Source of the DNA: CAZXEU01 sp964639665 | GTDB lineage: Bacteria; Bacteroidota; Rhodothermia; Rhodothermales; Bin80 | DNA: 11,316 nt | Direction: 5' to 3' | Assembly: GCA_964639665.1 (NCBI GenBank) | Contig: CAZXEU010000093.1 | Coordinates: 1 to 11,316, forward strand | In this document: positions 1 through 6,642 of the stretch, in pieces | How the letters are laid out: every line of letters starts with the position of its first letter | Numbering within the stretch: the stretch's first letter is position 1 | Notes under the pieces: model-generated | The model's input: only the letters and a program-made list of their open reading frames with translations | The model's database searches: none | What the model was told of the DNA's origin: nothing | Position numbers and translations under genes: made by a program

Positions 1-414
1 GACGAGATACTGGATGACGATGAGATAGACCTGGACGTAACCTGGGAGATCGACGAACCGATAGCAGCCGGCCCGCCCCCTGTAATGGAGGAAGAGGAGG
101 AAGAAGACCTGGAGCCGGAGATATTTGTGGTGGTGGAGCAGATGCCGGAACTGATTGGAGGAAGAGAAGGCCTCTACAGCAAGCTCAGATATCCCGAAAC
201 GGCCCGCAGAGCCGGGGTTGAGGGAAATGTTGACATCGTCTTCGTGGTTGACGAAGAGGGCAACGTGCAGGATGCCAGGGTCGTGCGCGGCCATCCGGCG
301 CTTGACGAAGAAGCGCTGCGCGTCATTCGCGAAGCAAAGTTTACGCCGGGCATGCAGCGGGGCAGGCCGGTCAAGGTGCACATGAATCAGCGCATCGTGT
401 TCCGGCTCCGATAA
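1..414 (+). CDS. TonB family energy transducer, 3' part only
   Basis: The reading frame is open from base 1 to a TAA at 412-414, so the N-terminus, with the expected inner-membrane anchor, lies upstream of the window. TonB proteins carry proton-motive energy from ExbB-ExbD across the periplasm to outer-membrane receptors. What is visible is an acidic linker (DEILDDDEIDLD, then a run of Glu) followed by a TonB C-terminal domain that begins at IFVVVEQMPELIGG and continues through YPETARRAGVEG, FVVDEEGNV and AKFTPGMQRGRPVKV. It aligns end to end with the complete paralogue at 708-1370, linker included. It differs by having RGHPALDEEA where the paralogue has RGIGAGCDQEA, so the cysteine-containing loop is lost. 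The in-frame ATG at 85 falls inside the acidic linker and is not a credible start. The family is sure; receptor partners cannot be told. Confidence 0.9.
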   Translation, partial: DEILDDDEIDLDVTWEIDEPIAAGPPPVMEEEEEEDLEPEIFVVVEQMPELIGGREGLYSKLRYPETARRAGVEGNVDIVFVVDEEGNVQDARVVRGHPALDEEALRVIREAKFTPGMQRGRPVKVHMNQRIVFRLR

Positions 415-707
415 CGCGCAACTGCTCGTCAACCGGGACCTGCATTCAGCACTGCGGGTCACAAGGTGCAGCAGGGCCTTGCCGAATACAGGCCATTGCA
501 TTCAGCCAAACTTGTGAAGTGAATCCCGGGAACCTGCCGCGTTTGATCCTCCCCGGGGCTTGTTCACGACAAGGAATCTGATACTGACGGCGGGGCTGGC
601 TGCATTTTCGGGCAGTGAGATACCAAGTCCGGAACATTTGACTTGAATAACTCATGTACTACGGTATATTTTTCAAGCCTACGCTCACTATCAACTAGCA
701 CCGCACC
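415..707. other. Spacer between the two TonB genes
   Basis: About 290 bases with no recognisable gene. An imperfect hairpin lies at 439-475 (CCTGC and GCAC pairing with GTGC and GCAGG, with an internal bulge). It is followed by only a short GCCTT, so it is at best a weak terminator for the upstream TonB gene. The right end carries the predicted promoter of the second TonB gene. Confidence 0.6.
643..672 (+). promoter_or_regulatory. Predicted promoter of the second TonB gene
   Basis: A TTG (643-645) is followed after 19 nt by TATATTTT (665-672). That matches the Bacteroidota pattern of a -33 TTG and a -7 TAnnTTTG except for the last base. The same DNA also reads as TTGAAT, 16 nt, TATATT in the general sigma-70 scheme. 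The spot is locally AT-rich in a GC-rich window. Transcription would start near 677-680, giving a leader of about 30 nt. It implies that the two TonB copies can be transcribed separately. Confidence 0.55.
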
Positions 708-1370
708 ATGGCCATCAAGAAGAATCCCAAGGCTGATCTGCGCCGGACTTACGGAGTCGTGGTCCAGATTGGCATGATCGCAGCGCTCGTCATCCTGATC
801 GCGGCGTTCCGCATGCATCTCGACCGTGGCGACGGGATGGAGATAGAGCAGATGGAGCAGGAAGTGATCGAGATGGAGGAAATAGTCCAGACCAAGCAAG
901 AGGTCAAGCCGCCTCCGCCTCCGCGGCCGCCGGTGCCGGTGGAAGTGCCGAACGATGAGATTCTGGAGGACGACGACCTGGATCTGGACGCCTCGCTGGA
1001 CATAGAGGAGCCGCTGGCCGCGCTGCCGCCTCCTCCTCCGCCGGATGAGCCTGAGGAAGAGCCGGAGCCCGAGATCTTTATCGTCGTGGAGCAGATGCCG
1101 GAACTGATTGGTACTATCGGCGACCTGCAGCGGCAAATCAAGTATCCGGAGATTGCGAGGAAGGCCGGTGTCGAAGGGCGTGTTTACATCGCCTTTGTGG
1201 TGGATGAACAGGGAAGCGTCACGGATGCTACGGTAACACGCGGCATTGGCGCCGGTTGTGACCAGGAAGCCCTCCGCGTCGTCCGGACGGCCAAGTTTAC
1301 GCCCGGCAAACAGCGTGGCAAGCCGGTGAAGGTACACATGTCGCTGCCTATCACGTTCAAGCTAAAGTAG
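708..1370 (+). CDS. TonB family energy transducer (complete)
   Basis: A 220-residue inner-membrane/periplasmic TonB-like protein that would couple ExbB-ExbD to TonB-dependent receptors. Order of parts: a basic cytoplasmic N-terminus (KKNPKADLRR, residues 4-13), one hydrophobic anchor at about 16-34, and a Glu/Met-rich stretch at 44-60. Two proline clusters (68-77 and 107-112) follow, separated by an acidic block (NDEILEDDDLDLD, 82-94). The TonB C-terminal domain runs from about 124 to 220, with VEQMPELIG, YPEIARKAGVEG, FVVDEQGSV, TRGIGAGCDQEA and AKFTPGKQRGKPVKVHMSLPITF. This is the usual layout for TonB proteins of this phylum. The ATG at 708 is chosen because it directly precedes the basic N-terminus; no Shine-Dalgarno sequence is present. 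The preceding gene is a paralogue, and a promoter (643-672) and a terminator (1393-1436) frame this copy as its own unit. Confidence 0.92.
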   Translation: MAIKKNPKADLRRTYGVVVQIGMIAALVILIAAFRMHLDRGDGMEIEQMEQEVIEMEEIVQTKQEVKPPPPPRPPVPVEVPNDEILEDDDLDLDASLDIEEPLAALPPPPPPDEPEEEPEPEIFIVVEQMPELIGTIGDLQRQIKYPEIARKAGVEGRVYIAFVVDEQGSVTDATVTRGIGAGCDQEALRVVRTAKFTPGKQRGKPVKVHMSLPITFKLK

Positions 1371-1392
1371 GAGCAGACCAGTTTTAGATGGT

Positions 1393-1436
1393 CAACAGGG
1401 GCGCCCCGCAGCCGCGGAGCGCCCCTGTTGCGTTTG
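1393..1436 (+). terminator. Rho-independent terminator after TonB
   Basis: A perfect 12-bp inverted repeat, CAACAGGGGCGC (1393-1404) with GCGCCCCTGTTG (1419-1430), encloses a 14-nt loop and is followed by CGTTTG. It begins 22 nt after the TonB stop codon. The T-tract is short, but stem strength and position make termination likely. It could also act on the convergent rpiA transcript. Confidence 0.75.
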
Positions 1437-1662
1437 TGCGCCGCCGGCTCGTAGCGACATTCTGAGAGATTCCGGCTACGGCCCCGGTCGCATTCCCTGG
1501 AGCAGGAGAAAACGTGGGGAAATGCGTGGCCGCACGTATCCATGCTGCCTCGGGGGGCGTCTTCCGGAGACGGCGCACGGCTTTGAGGTTACGGGCCCTA
1601 CCGCGACATGCGCTCCAAAAGCAGCTCCTGGCACGTGCAGAGAAAAACGGGGCAACTGCGAC

Positions 1663-1679
1663 GTCACGCGCTGCGTGAC
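1663..1679 (-). terminator. Possible terminator hairpin for the rpiA transcript
   Basis: GTCACGC (1663-1669) and GCGTGAC (1673-1679) form a perfect 7-bp stem with a 3-nt loop, about 20 nt beyond the rpiA stop on the minus strand. Read leftward, the only T-run (five T, 1647-1643) starts 15 nt past the stem, which is too far for a standard intrinsic terminator. The assignment is therefore weak. Confidence 0.3.
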
Positions 1680-1700
1680 AAGCTGTGAGCGCGCCCCCTT

Positions 1701-2393
1701 CTACTGGCGGGTCAACGTCCGGACTCCCTCGCCCGGCACGCCAACCAGGACTTCCGTGGCCAGGCCGATAAACAAGCCATGGTCCAGGACACCGGGTATG
1801 TGGAGCAATTCCCTGTCCACGGACGCCGGATCCGCAATGGCAGGAAAATGGGCGTCAATGACCCAGAAGCCCTGATCAGTCACAACAGGACCGTCCTTGC
1901 GCAGCCCCATCCGCAATTCCGGACGTGCGCCCATATCCTCCAGCGCCTTCGTGACTCCGGATTCCGCCATGGGCAGCAATTCAACAGGCACGGGCATGCG
2001 TGTTCCCAGCACGCGAACCAGCTTCGACTCGTCCACCAGTACGATGAAGCGTGAAGCGGCCCGGGCTATGACTTTCTCGCGCGTATGTGCTGCCCCCCTT
2101 CCCTTTATCAGGTTCAGGGCAGGATCTACTTCGTCGGCACCGTCGAAAGCCAAGTCAAGGGTTCGCAGATCAGACAGGCTCGCAAGGGGAACACCGTGCA
2201 GCCGGGCAAGATGCTCCGCAGAGCTCGACGCGGCCACGCCCGTTACACGCAGGCCCTCGCTTTGAATCCTGCTCCCCAGAGCGGCAATGGCGCAGGCGGC
2301 TGTTGATCCGGACCCGAGTCCTACCTGCTGCCCGTCCTCCACGAGGTCGGCCACGGCTTTTCCCGCAGCTTGCTTGGCAGCGTCCCTGTCCAT
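1701..2393 (-). CDS. rpiA: Ribose-5-phosphate isomerase A
   Basis: Cytosolic enzyme of the non-oxidative pentose phosphate pathway, interconverting ribose-5-phosphate and ribulose-5-phosphate. The 230-residue length is normal for RpiA. Family motifs in order: GLGSGSTA (25-32, phosphate-binding loop), DGADEVD (84-90, with the active-site aspartates), KGRGAAHTREK (97-107, with the substrate lysine and the catalytic base Glu106, equivalent to E. coli Glu103), and IPGVLDHGLF near the C-terminus. The lysine loop reads KGRG rather than the KGGG of E. coli; plant enzymes have KGRG as I recall, so activity is expected. The ATG at 2393 lies 12 nt after the stop of the upstream permease gene, so rpiA is probably the last gene of that leftward operon. 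There is no obvious Shine-Dalgarno sequence and no functional link to the permeases that I can see. Confidence 0.95.
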   Translation of the reverse strand: MDRDAAKQAAGKAVADLVEDGQQVGLGSGSTAACAIAALGSRIQSEGLRVTGVAASSSAEHLARLHGVPLASLSDLRTLDLAFDGADEVDPALNLIKGRGAAHTREKVIARAASRFIVLVDESKLVRVLGTRMPVPVELLPMAESGVTKALEDMGARPELRMGLRKDGPVVTDQGFWVIDAHFPAIADPASVDRELLHIPGVLDHGLFIGLATEVLVGVPGEGVRTLTRQ

Positions 2394-2405
2394 GCAGAGG
2401 CTAGC

Positions 2406-3635
2406 TCACTCGTATCGCAGTGCGTCGATGGGATCCAGACCAGCCGCCTTGAACGCGGGATAGACGCCGAATACCAGGGCAATGCCTGCCACGGCGAGCA
2501 CCGCGAGAGCAGCCCAGAACCAGGGAAACACCACGGCGGCGTCAAAGAATATGCCCACGAGGTTTCCGGCACCCGCCCCCAGAAGGATTCCCAGTATGCC
2601 CCCGATCTGGCAAAGAAAGACGGCCTCGTACAGAAACTGGCGCAGAATGTCATCGCGCCGCGCCCCGACCGCCTTGCGAATGCCGATCTCTCGCGTTCGC
2701 TCCGTTACCGAGACGAGCATGATATTCATGATCCCGATGCCGGCGGCCAGAAGCGTGATGAGCCCGATGGCTGCGCCGCCCGCGGCGAGGCGACCCGTAA
2801 AGTTGGACATCTCCTCGACGATGGCCTCGTTGCTCTCGATCTGAAAGTCGCTTTCCTGGCCGGGGCGGTTGCGGCGGATCACGCGTAGGTGACCCGTTAC
2901 CTCTTCCATGGTCGGATCAAGCATCTCGATGGATTCGGCCCGAACCTTGATTTCGATGTCCCGCAGACCACTGCTGTACTGGCTGATCATCCGCGTGATG
3001 GGTATGAGGGCCAGCTTGTCCGCGTTGCTGCCGAAATCGTTGCCCTTGCGTGCAAACACGCCGATCACCTGATAGCGGTAGCCATCCACGATGATATCCT
3101 TGTTCAGTGGCTGCTCGGTAGGAAATAACTCGGTAGCCAGATCGTGCCCAATAACGACTACAGGCCGCGCGAGACGCACATCCTGGTCCGTCAGGAATCT
3201 GCCTTGCGCTATATCAAAATTCGAATTGCCGGCCCAGTATTCGTTCGAGCCCAGCTTGATTACAACCGGGTCGGTCTTGATGCTGCCGTAGCGTGCCTCC
3301 TCCGCGAATCCCCCTACCATTTCCGGGCTGATGGCTACCGGCAGCTGCGCCCGTTCGGCCAGGCGTTCCATCTGCTCATAGGTCAGATTCACGCGGGGCC
3401 TGTATCTGCGCCCTGCTCCTTCGACGCGCACGGCGGAGCCGCTCTCCACGGTAAACGTGGTTGACCCGAACGAGCGTATGGCGTCGGAAAAATCCGTCTC
3501 TATGACCTTTACCGCCGTAACGGCCACGATAATGGCAAAAACGCCGATTACCATGCCCAGGAGCGTGAGCGACGCGCGCACCTTGTGGCTGCGCACGGAT
3601 TCCCAGGCAAGCCTTATGTATTCAAGGTTGACCAC
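2406..3635 (-). CDS. FtsX/MacB-type ABC transporter permease (second of pair)
   Basis: A 409-residue inner-membrane protein with the MacB/FtsX permease architecture. The first transmembrane helix (about 20-44) follows the SHKVRASLTLLGMVIG segment. A large periplasmic MacB core domain (about 45-280) comes next, then three helices at about 285-308, 335-362 and 368-395. The cytoplasmic motif ERTREIGIRKAVGA (312-325) between helices 2 and 3 and the C-terminal DPIDALRYE are hallmarks of this family. Such permeases work with a separate ATPase, as in MacAB or LolCDE, in efflux, lipoprotein release or envelope signalling. The start is a GTG at 3635, which places the amphipathic lead and first helix correctly. 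It lies 12 nt after the first permease gene, and no ATPase gene is in the window. The substrate is unknown. Confidence 0.9.
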   Translation of the reverse strand: MVNLEYIRLAWESVRSHKVRASLTLLGMVIGVFAIIVAVTAVKVIETDFSDAIRSFGSTTFTVESGSAVRVEGAGRRYRPRVNLTYEQMERLAERAQLPVAISPEMVGGFAEEARYGSIKTDPVVIKLGSNEYWAGNSNFDIAQGRFLTDQDVRLARPVVVIGHDLATELFPTEQPLNKDIIVDGYRYQVIGVFARKGNDFGSNADKLALIPITRMISQYSSGLRDIEIKVRAESIEMLDPTMEEVTGHLRVIRRNRPGQESDFQIESNEAIVEEMSNFTGRLAAGGAAIGLITLLAAGIGIMNIMLVSVTERTREIGIRKAVGARRDDILRQFLYEAVFLCQIGGILGILLGAGAGNLVGIFFDAAVVFPWFWAALAVLAVAGIALVFGVYPAFKAAGLDPIDALRYE

Positions 3636-3647
3636 AGGCCGTGCGAG

Positions 3648-4877
3648 CTATTCGTATCGCAGCGCATCAATCGGACGCAAGCCGGCGGCATTCCAGGAAG
3701 GAACAATGCCAAAAACGATGCCGACGCCCACGCAGATGGCAAACGCCAGACCCACGGTAAAGGGCGACAGGTACGCCGGAAGAAAGCTGTTGATAATGGC
3801 TGAGACGCCGAGGGAAATACCAACGCCAATAAGTCCCGCTACCATGCATACCAGCACGGCTTCAATCAGGAATTGTACGAGAATGGCATTGCGGTTGGCT
3901 CCAACGGCCTTTCGGATACCGATCTCCTTGGTTCGCTCCTTTACGGTGACAAACATGATGTTCATGACGCCTATGCCGCCCACCAGGAGCGAAAGGGCCG
4001 TCAGGAATATGCCGATGGCATAAATGGTAGCCTTAACGCCGGCTATCCGCTCCCGGAATGCCTCTACCTTGTTGATCTCAAAATCCGACTCTTCCATGGC
4101 GTCCACGCCTCGTACGGCGCGCACAATGCCCGTGATCTCGTCTTCCGCCAGCTCCAGAGACTCGACGGAGGCAGCCTTGACTTCGACTGTTATGCTCCGA
4201 TACCGGCCAAACAGCCGCTGGAACGTCGAGAAGGGTATCTGTATCTGCTCATCAAAAGAAAAGAGCCCCATGAACTTGCCCTGGCGCTGCAAGACCCCGA
4301 TAACTTCAAACCGGTGCCCGTGAATGCGTATGCGCTTGCCCAGTGGCTGCTCCGAAGGAAAGAGCACCTCAGCCACATCCGCGCCAATAACCGCCACGTT
4401 ATTTGACTTCTGCACTTCCAGTTCGTTGTACCAGCGCCCGCTCGTCAGATTTACGTCCGAAATCCGCGTGGCATCCGGAGTGGAACCTTCGATATAGACG
4501 CCGTACATGGCCCGGTCTCTATAACGTACTGGCCGGGAAGTGGCGACCGAAGGGGCCACCGCGGCAACATGGTTGGCGCGGTCGCGGATGGCATCGGCCA
4601 CCTCCGGCCTGATGTCCGGCCGATTCCGGAGCGTTACCCAGTCCTGGGGCGTGCGTATCCACGGCATCTTTTCCACGTAGAGCACGTCCATGCCGAGCAT
4701 GCCGAGCGAGCGCTCCAGTCCCCGCTCCAGGCCTCCGATCACGGTGAGCATGGCCGTCACCGTGACGATCCCGATGATGATGCCCAGCATGGTGAGGAAG
4801 CTGCGCAGCTTGTTGGAGAACAGCGCGCGCAGGGCGATCTGGAACCCCTCCCAGACTTCTACCAAATACTGTATCAC
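3648..4877 (-). CDS. FtsX/MacB-type ABC transporter permease (first of pair)
   Basis: A permease of the same family and probable length (409 residues) as the next gene. Helix 1 lies at about 27-49 after SNKLRSFLTMLGIIIG. The periplasmic MacB core domain spans about 50-285, and three C-terminal helices follow. The motif ERTKEIGIRKAVGA is at 314-327 and the protein ends RPIDALRYE. The pair probably forms a heterodimer or two related transporters. The frame stays open upstream to 5048, but that extension (Arg/Pro/Cys-rich) is unlike the family. GTG at 4877 gives a standard N-terminus (IQYLVEVWEGFQIALRAL); TTG at 4865 is an alternative. Neither has a Shine-Dalgarno sequence. It is first in the leftward operon and divergent from the DUF4097 gene. 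No partner ATPase is adjacent. Confidence 0.88.
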   Translation of the reverse strand: MIQYLVEVWEGFQIALRALFSNKLRSFLTMLGIIIGIVTVTAMLTVIGGLERGLERSLGMLGMDVLYVEKMPWIRTPQDWVTLRNRPDIRPEVADAIRDRANHVAAVAPSVATSRPVRYRDRAMYGVYIEGSTPDATRISDVNLTSGRWYNELEVQKSNNVAVIGADVAEVLFPSEQPLGKRIRIHGHRFEVIGVLQRQGKFMGLFSFDEQIQIPFSTFQRLFGRYRSITVEVKAASVESLELAEDEITGIVRAVRGVDAMEESDFEINKVEAFRERIAGVKATIYAIGIFLTALSLLVGGIGVMNIMFVTVKERTKEIGIRKAVGANRNAILVQFLIEAVLVCMVAGLIGVGISLGVSAIINSFLPAYLSPFTVGLAFAICVGVGIVFGIVPSWNAAGLRPIDALRYE

Positions 4878-5115
4878 GACCAGGCAGATATGAGCATTGC
4901 CTACGGTACGATCAAAGCACTTCGGGGTTGCGCCTGAGACGGAATCCGGCAGAGGTATCCCTGCGGAGCAGGTCGCGGCGCAGCGCGGATTCGGCACCGC
5001 GCCTTTGCGCCCGGCTCCAGGGCTGGAACCTTCGACCACAGGTTGCAATTGCGGCGGAACCCGCAGCGAGACGCCGATGTACCGAAGTCGATCTAATCCC
5101 TACCCCCGCTTCACC

Positions 5116-6222
5116 ATGACGCTCAGGACTCTGCCATTTATTCTGGCGGCTTGCGCGATCCTGGCTCCTGCCAGCTTCGCCCAGGAGCAGTACAAGATGC
5201 TGGATACCGCATTTCCGGTGGAGGGCAAGGCCTCCCTGAAAATGCAGATACGGGATGGGGACGTGCAGGTCACCTCCGGTGACAAGAACGAATTCCGCGT
5301 TCAGGTTATAGTTGCGGCAAAAAGGGAGAAACGCGCCCGGGAGCATTTCGAGACGCAGAGATGGGATTTGTCGCAGCGTGACGGGATAGTTCGCATCGTA
5401 ACGCGGCAGGCGTACAGCCGTGGCCTCAGGGCCTTCCTGAGTCGCAACGAGCCTGAGATTCGGATCGTCGTCACGACGCCACGCTCCGTGGATGTCGATC
5501 TCCATTCCTACGATGGCGACCTTGCGGTCGAAAACGTCGATGGCAACCTGAAGCTGCATACCTCCGACGGGGACATTACGGGGCTAGGGCTATCGGGGAC
5601 TACGCTTAGCGCGAGAACCTATGACGGAAACATTACCGTGGATACGGCGGAATTCAGGGACCTGGTCGCGCGCACGTCGGATGGCAACATTTCGCTTGGG
5701 AATGCCACTGCCGGGAAGGTCGAATTGCGCACATACGACGGCGACATTGCGTTTGATGACGTAAAAGGCGACCTGCAAGGCACAACCTCGGACGGCAACA
5801 TCACGGCTGCAGGCCTTTCGGGCTCCAGATTTGAAGCTGTCACGTACGAAGGCAGCATCGACGTGGAATCTGCCAACTCGTGGAACCTGGTAGCCCGCTC
5901 TTCGGAAGGACATATTCTGGTGGATTCGCTTGCCTCCCAATCCAGTAGCATTACTGCGTCGGACGGGACCATATTTGTTGACCTGGCAATTCTGGGAACC
6001 GTAAAGCTGCGGGCATCGGACGGCGACATCATAGTAGAGATGCCTACCGAACGGGCCGCGTCCCTGGATCTGCGGGGCAACAGCATTCAACTGGACTGCT
6101 GTCCTGCTCCGGCCTTCGAAGGACGCTGGGAAAAGCGGCGCGTGGAGGGCCGCCTGAACGGCGGCGGAGCGTTGCTGCAGGCCACTGCGTACGACGGCGC
6201 CGTACGGCTTCTTGGACAGTAG
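5116..6222 (+). CDS. Secreted DUF4097-family beta-solenoid protein
   Basis: A 368-residue exported protein. A signal peptide (residues 1-22, MTLRTLPFILAACAILAPAS ending SFA-QEQ) is followed by a beta-rich entry domain. Ten regular coils then occupy about 131-310, with turns at 133, 151, 170, 189, 208, 226, 245, 264, 283 and 302, a period of 18-19 residues. The first seven or eight turns alternate between Tyr-Asp/Glu-Gly and Ser-Asp/Glu-Gly. This is the repeat style of DUF4097 putative adhesins; their function is mostly unknown, and membership here is inferred from the pattern. A capping region (about 311-368) has two adjacent cysteines (328-329). ATG 5116 is chosen because the signal peptide starts there; the frame runs open upstream to a TTG at 4897 without plausible content. 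It is divergent from the permease operon, suggesting a shared control region, and is followed by DUF5989. Confidence 0.82.
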   Translation: MTLRTLPFILAACAILAPASFAQEQYKMLDTAFPVEGKASLKMQIRDGDVQVTSGDKNEFRVQVIVAAKREKRAREHFETQRWDLSQRDGIVRIVTRQAYSRGLRAFLSRNEPEIRIVVTTPRSVDVDLHSYDGDLAVENVDGNLKLHTSDGDITGLGLSGTTLSARTYDGNITVDTAEFRDLVARTSDGNISLGNATAGKVELRTYDGDIAFDDVKGDLQGTTSDGNITAAGLSGSRFEAVTYEGSIDVESANSWNLVARSSEGHILVDSLASQSSSITASDGTIFVDLAILGTVKLRASDGDIIVEMPTERAASLDLRGNSIQLDCCPAPAFEGRWEKRRVEGRLNGGGALLQATAYDGAVRLLGQ

Positions 6223-6402
6223 CCTGCAGTGCTCATCATGGTCCTGGTGCGCGGCCATCCAAGGATGCTGCGGGCACGTGTATGCAGGCGGCATTTCCCT
6301 GTCACTGCGCGGCCCGGGGCCCGGCCAAACGGATCCTGCGAGGCCTGTCCGGCAACCTGACGAACCAGCTATTGCGAGAGAGCCTTGAATCGTTTTCAGA
6401 TC

Positions 6403-6543
6403 ATGCTGGAATTCTGGCAGTTCCTGCGCGTGCGCAAGAAGTACTGGCTTGCGCCGATTGCGCTCGTGCTGCTCTTGCTTAGCCTGCTCATTGTGGTGAC
6501 GCAGGGATCGGCACTGGCACCGTTCATCTACGCGCTGTTTTGA
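6403..6543 (+). CDS. DUF5989-like membrane micro-protein
   Basis: A 46-residue protein: an amphipathic/basic lead MLEFWQFLRVRKKYWLAP, one hydrophobic helix (about 17-33) and the tail TQGSALAPFIYALF, ending at TGA 6541-6543. The combination EFW-x-FL-x-x-RKKYWL-x-P, a Leu-rich helix and QGSAxAPFIYxLF at the C-terminus is what I recall for the DUF5989 family. Family members are about 50 residues and, as I recall, often sit near SxtJ-type membrane proteins and carbamoyltransferases. Neither is in this window, so the copy stands alone, 180 nt after the DUF4097 gene and facing the helicase gene. An in-frame TTG at 6385 would add six residues and has GAGAG just upstream, but the ATG gives the family-like start. 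The function is unknown; a single-pass inner-membrane location is inferred. Confidence 0.82.
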   Translation: MLEFWQFLRVRKKYWLAPIALVLLLLSLLIVVTQGSALAPFIYALF

Positions 6544-6642
6544 TTGCGCCGGGTCCTATCTGTAGCGCTTTGGCCTGCGCCACGCGTCCGCTCACAGGAC
6601 CGACTGGAGCCGCGGATCAATTGAACACGCCGCGTTTCGCCG

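Larger units (their letters stand above)
1371..1700. other. Intergenic region between convergent TonB and rpiA
   Basis: About 330 bases between two gene ends. Beyond the terminator at 1393-1436 and the small hairpin at 1663-1679 I see nothing that resembles a gene. Open frames crossing it give low-complexity Arg/Cys/Pro-rich translations that run antisense into rpiA or TonB. Confidence 0.6.

Noticed and set aside
564..1337. 257-codon open frame antisense to the second TonB gene
   Set aside because: The translation is Arg/Leu-rich low complexity produced by the Pro/Glu-rich linker read backwards; the plus-strand TonB is unmistakable.
1631..1640. GCACGTGC palindrome as a parS candidate
   Set aside because: It shares only the CACGTG core with parS; the outer bases do not fit TGTTT/AAACA, and it is far from parAB.
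1522..1875. 117-codon Cys-rich plus-strand frame
   Set aside because: Its 3' half is antisense to the rpiA coding region and it has no domain-like features; the Cys content reflects GC-rich non-coding sequence.
4878..5048. 57-residue N-terminal extension of permease 1
   Set aside because: Arg/Pro/Cys-rich, without a signal or helix, and absent from family members as I know them; GTG 4877 gives a standard N-terminus.
4897..5115. 73-residue N-terminal extension of the DUF4097 protein
   Set aside because: It would bury the signal peptide internally; ATG 5116 gives a textbook signal sequence.
4912..5559. 215-codon minus-strand open frame over the DUF4097 start
   Set aside because: No recognisable domain; it mirrors the signal-peptide gene and the GC-rich divergent spacer.
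5590..6294. 234-codon minus-strand open frame under the DUF4097 repeats
   Set aside because: Its apparent periodicity is the reverse complement of the solenoid repeat; there is no family resemblance.
6238..6360. 40-codon ATG frame between DUF4097 and DUF5989
   Set aside because: Arg/Pro-rich and unlike any family known to me, with no start context; most likely non-coding.
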